Of a stretch of DNA of 6,670 nt, positions 6,374 through 6,670 are shown in pieces (the stretch's first letter is position 1; each line of letters begins with the position of its first letter). The notes beneath the pieces were generated by a model, which was given only the letters and a program-made list of their open reading frames with translations, searched no databases and was not told where the DNA came from. The position numbers and the translations under genes are program-made. The DNA comes from Rhodospirillales bacterium. GTDB lineage: Bacteria > Pseudomonadota > Alphaproteobacteria > SMXQ01. The stretch is taken from NCBI GenBank assembly GCA_024638585.1, contig JAHEKA010000128.1:1-6670 (forward strand), given 5' to 3'.

Positions 6374-6435
6374 TGGCAGGTTAGTCCGGTAACTGGGCCC
6401 AAGCACCCAAGACCAAGACCGGGAGTCCTCTTGCC

Positions 6436-6670
6436 ATGCCCGAAAGAACCCGGCCGCCCTTCCGCGCCGATCACGTGGGCAGTCTGCTCCGGCCCAAGCG
6501 CCTTTTGGAGGCGCGGGAACGGCGAGAAGCCGGCGCCATCACCGCAAAGGCGCTTCGCACCATCGAGGACGAATGCATCCGCGAGGCGGTGAAGCTGCAG
6601 GAGGATGTCGGTCTCAAGGGCATCACCGACGGGGAGTTCCGGCGCACCAACTGGTCGAGCGATTTCCTGA
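6436..6670 (+). CDS. MetE-like cobalamin-independent methionine synthase family protein (5' part)
   Basis: The first 78 codons run off the right edge. The start MPERTRPPFRADHVGSLLRP, followed by LLEAR, an Ala/Arg-rich helix and GLKGITDGEFRRTNWSSDFL (59-78), matches the opening of short MetE C-terminal-domain-like proteins, often annotated 5-methyltetrahydropteroyltriglutamate-homocysteine methyltransferase or methionine synthase II family, usually about 370 aa. The family uses a TIM-barrel with a zinc site to activate a thiol for methyl transfer. The zinc ligands lie beyond the window, so activity and substrate cannot be judged. The start ATG has CGGGAG about 11 nt upstream. The gene is separated from the secretion operon by 94 nt and a stem-loop, and there is no functional link to secretion. 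No SAM or SAH riboswitch is recognised in the gap. Confidence 0.8.
   Translation, partial: MPERTRPPFRADHVGSLLRPKRLLEARERREAGAITAKALRTIEDECIREAVKLQEDVGLKGITDGEFRRTNWSSDFL

Noticed and set aside
5070..6374. Long minus-strand open frame opposite the HlyD gene
   Set aside because: It mirrors an unmistakable HlyD-family gene and shows no domain of its own.
6342..6435. Possible SAM or SAH riboswitch before the MetE-like gene
   Set aside because: No consensus core of a known class is recognisable in the 94 nt; only a plain stem-loop is seen.

Overview
The window looks like chromosomal DNA of a GC-rich Gram-negative bacterium, most likely an alphaproteobacterium. This is an inference from base composition, from exporter and adaptor sequences typical of type I secretion, and from the style of the acidic secreted protein at the left edge. 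No rRNA or other species marker is present, so the taxon is not fixed.

Layout. Positions 1-484 (minus strand) carry the N-terminal part of a very acidic protein that runs off the left edge. It ends there in a motif (…TADVTGAE) that resembles the lead-in to cadherin-like/VCBS repeats of giant RTX adhesins. Its frame continues upstream to ATGs at 604 and 634 but is broken by an amber codon at 485-487. Positions 635-1019 hold a strikingly AT-rich divergent control region, followed by a GC-rich leader with hairpins. On the plus strand there is then a compact operon: an ABC exporter without an N-terminal peptidase-like domain (1020-2780), a second ABC exporter with a C39-like domain (2777-4954, 4-nt overlap), and a HlyD-family membrane fusion protein (4986-6341). 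After a 94-nt gap, the first 78 codons of a MetE-like (cobalamin-independent methionine synthase II family) gene run off the right edge.

How it works together. The two ABC proteins and the HlyD protein would form the inner-membrane and periplasmic parts of a type I secretion system. The divergent acidic protein is the obvious candidate substrate. No TolC-like outer-membrane gene is in the window. Two points stand out. First, both ABC proteins have degenerate nucleotide-binding domains in complementary ways: both signature motifs are lost, one lacks the H-loop His and the other has Asp for the catalytic Glu, so neither composite ATP site of a heterodimer would be canonical. Second, the presumed substrate gene has an in-frame amber overlapping a perfect AGGAGG, with no ATG downstream of it inside the window.
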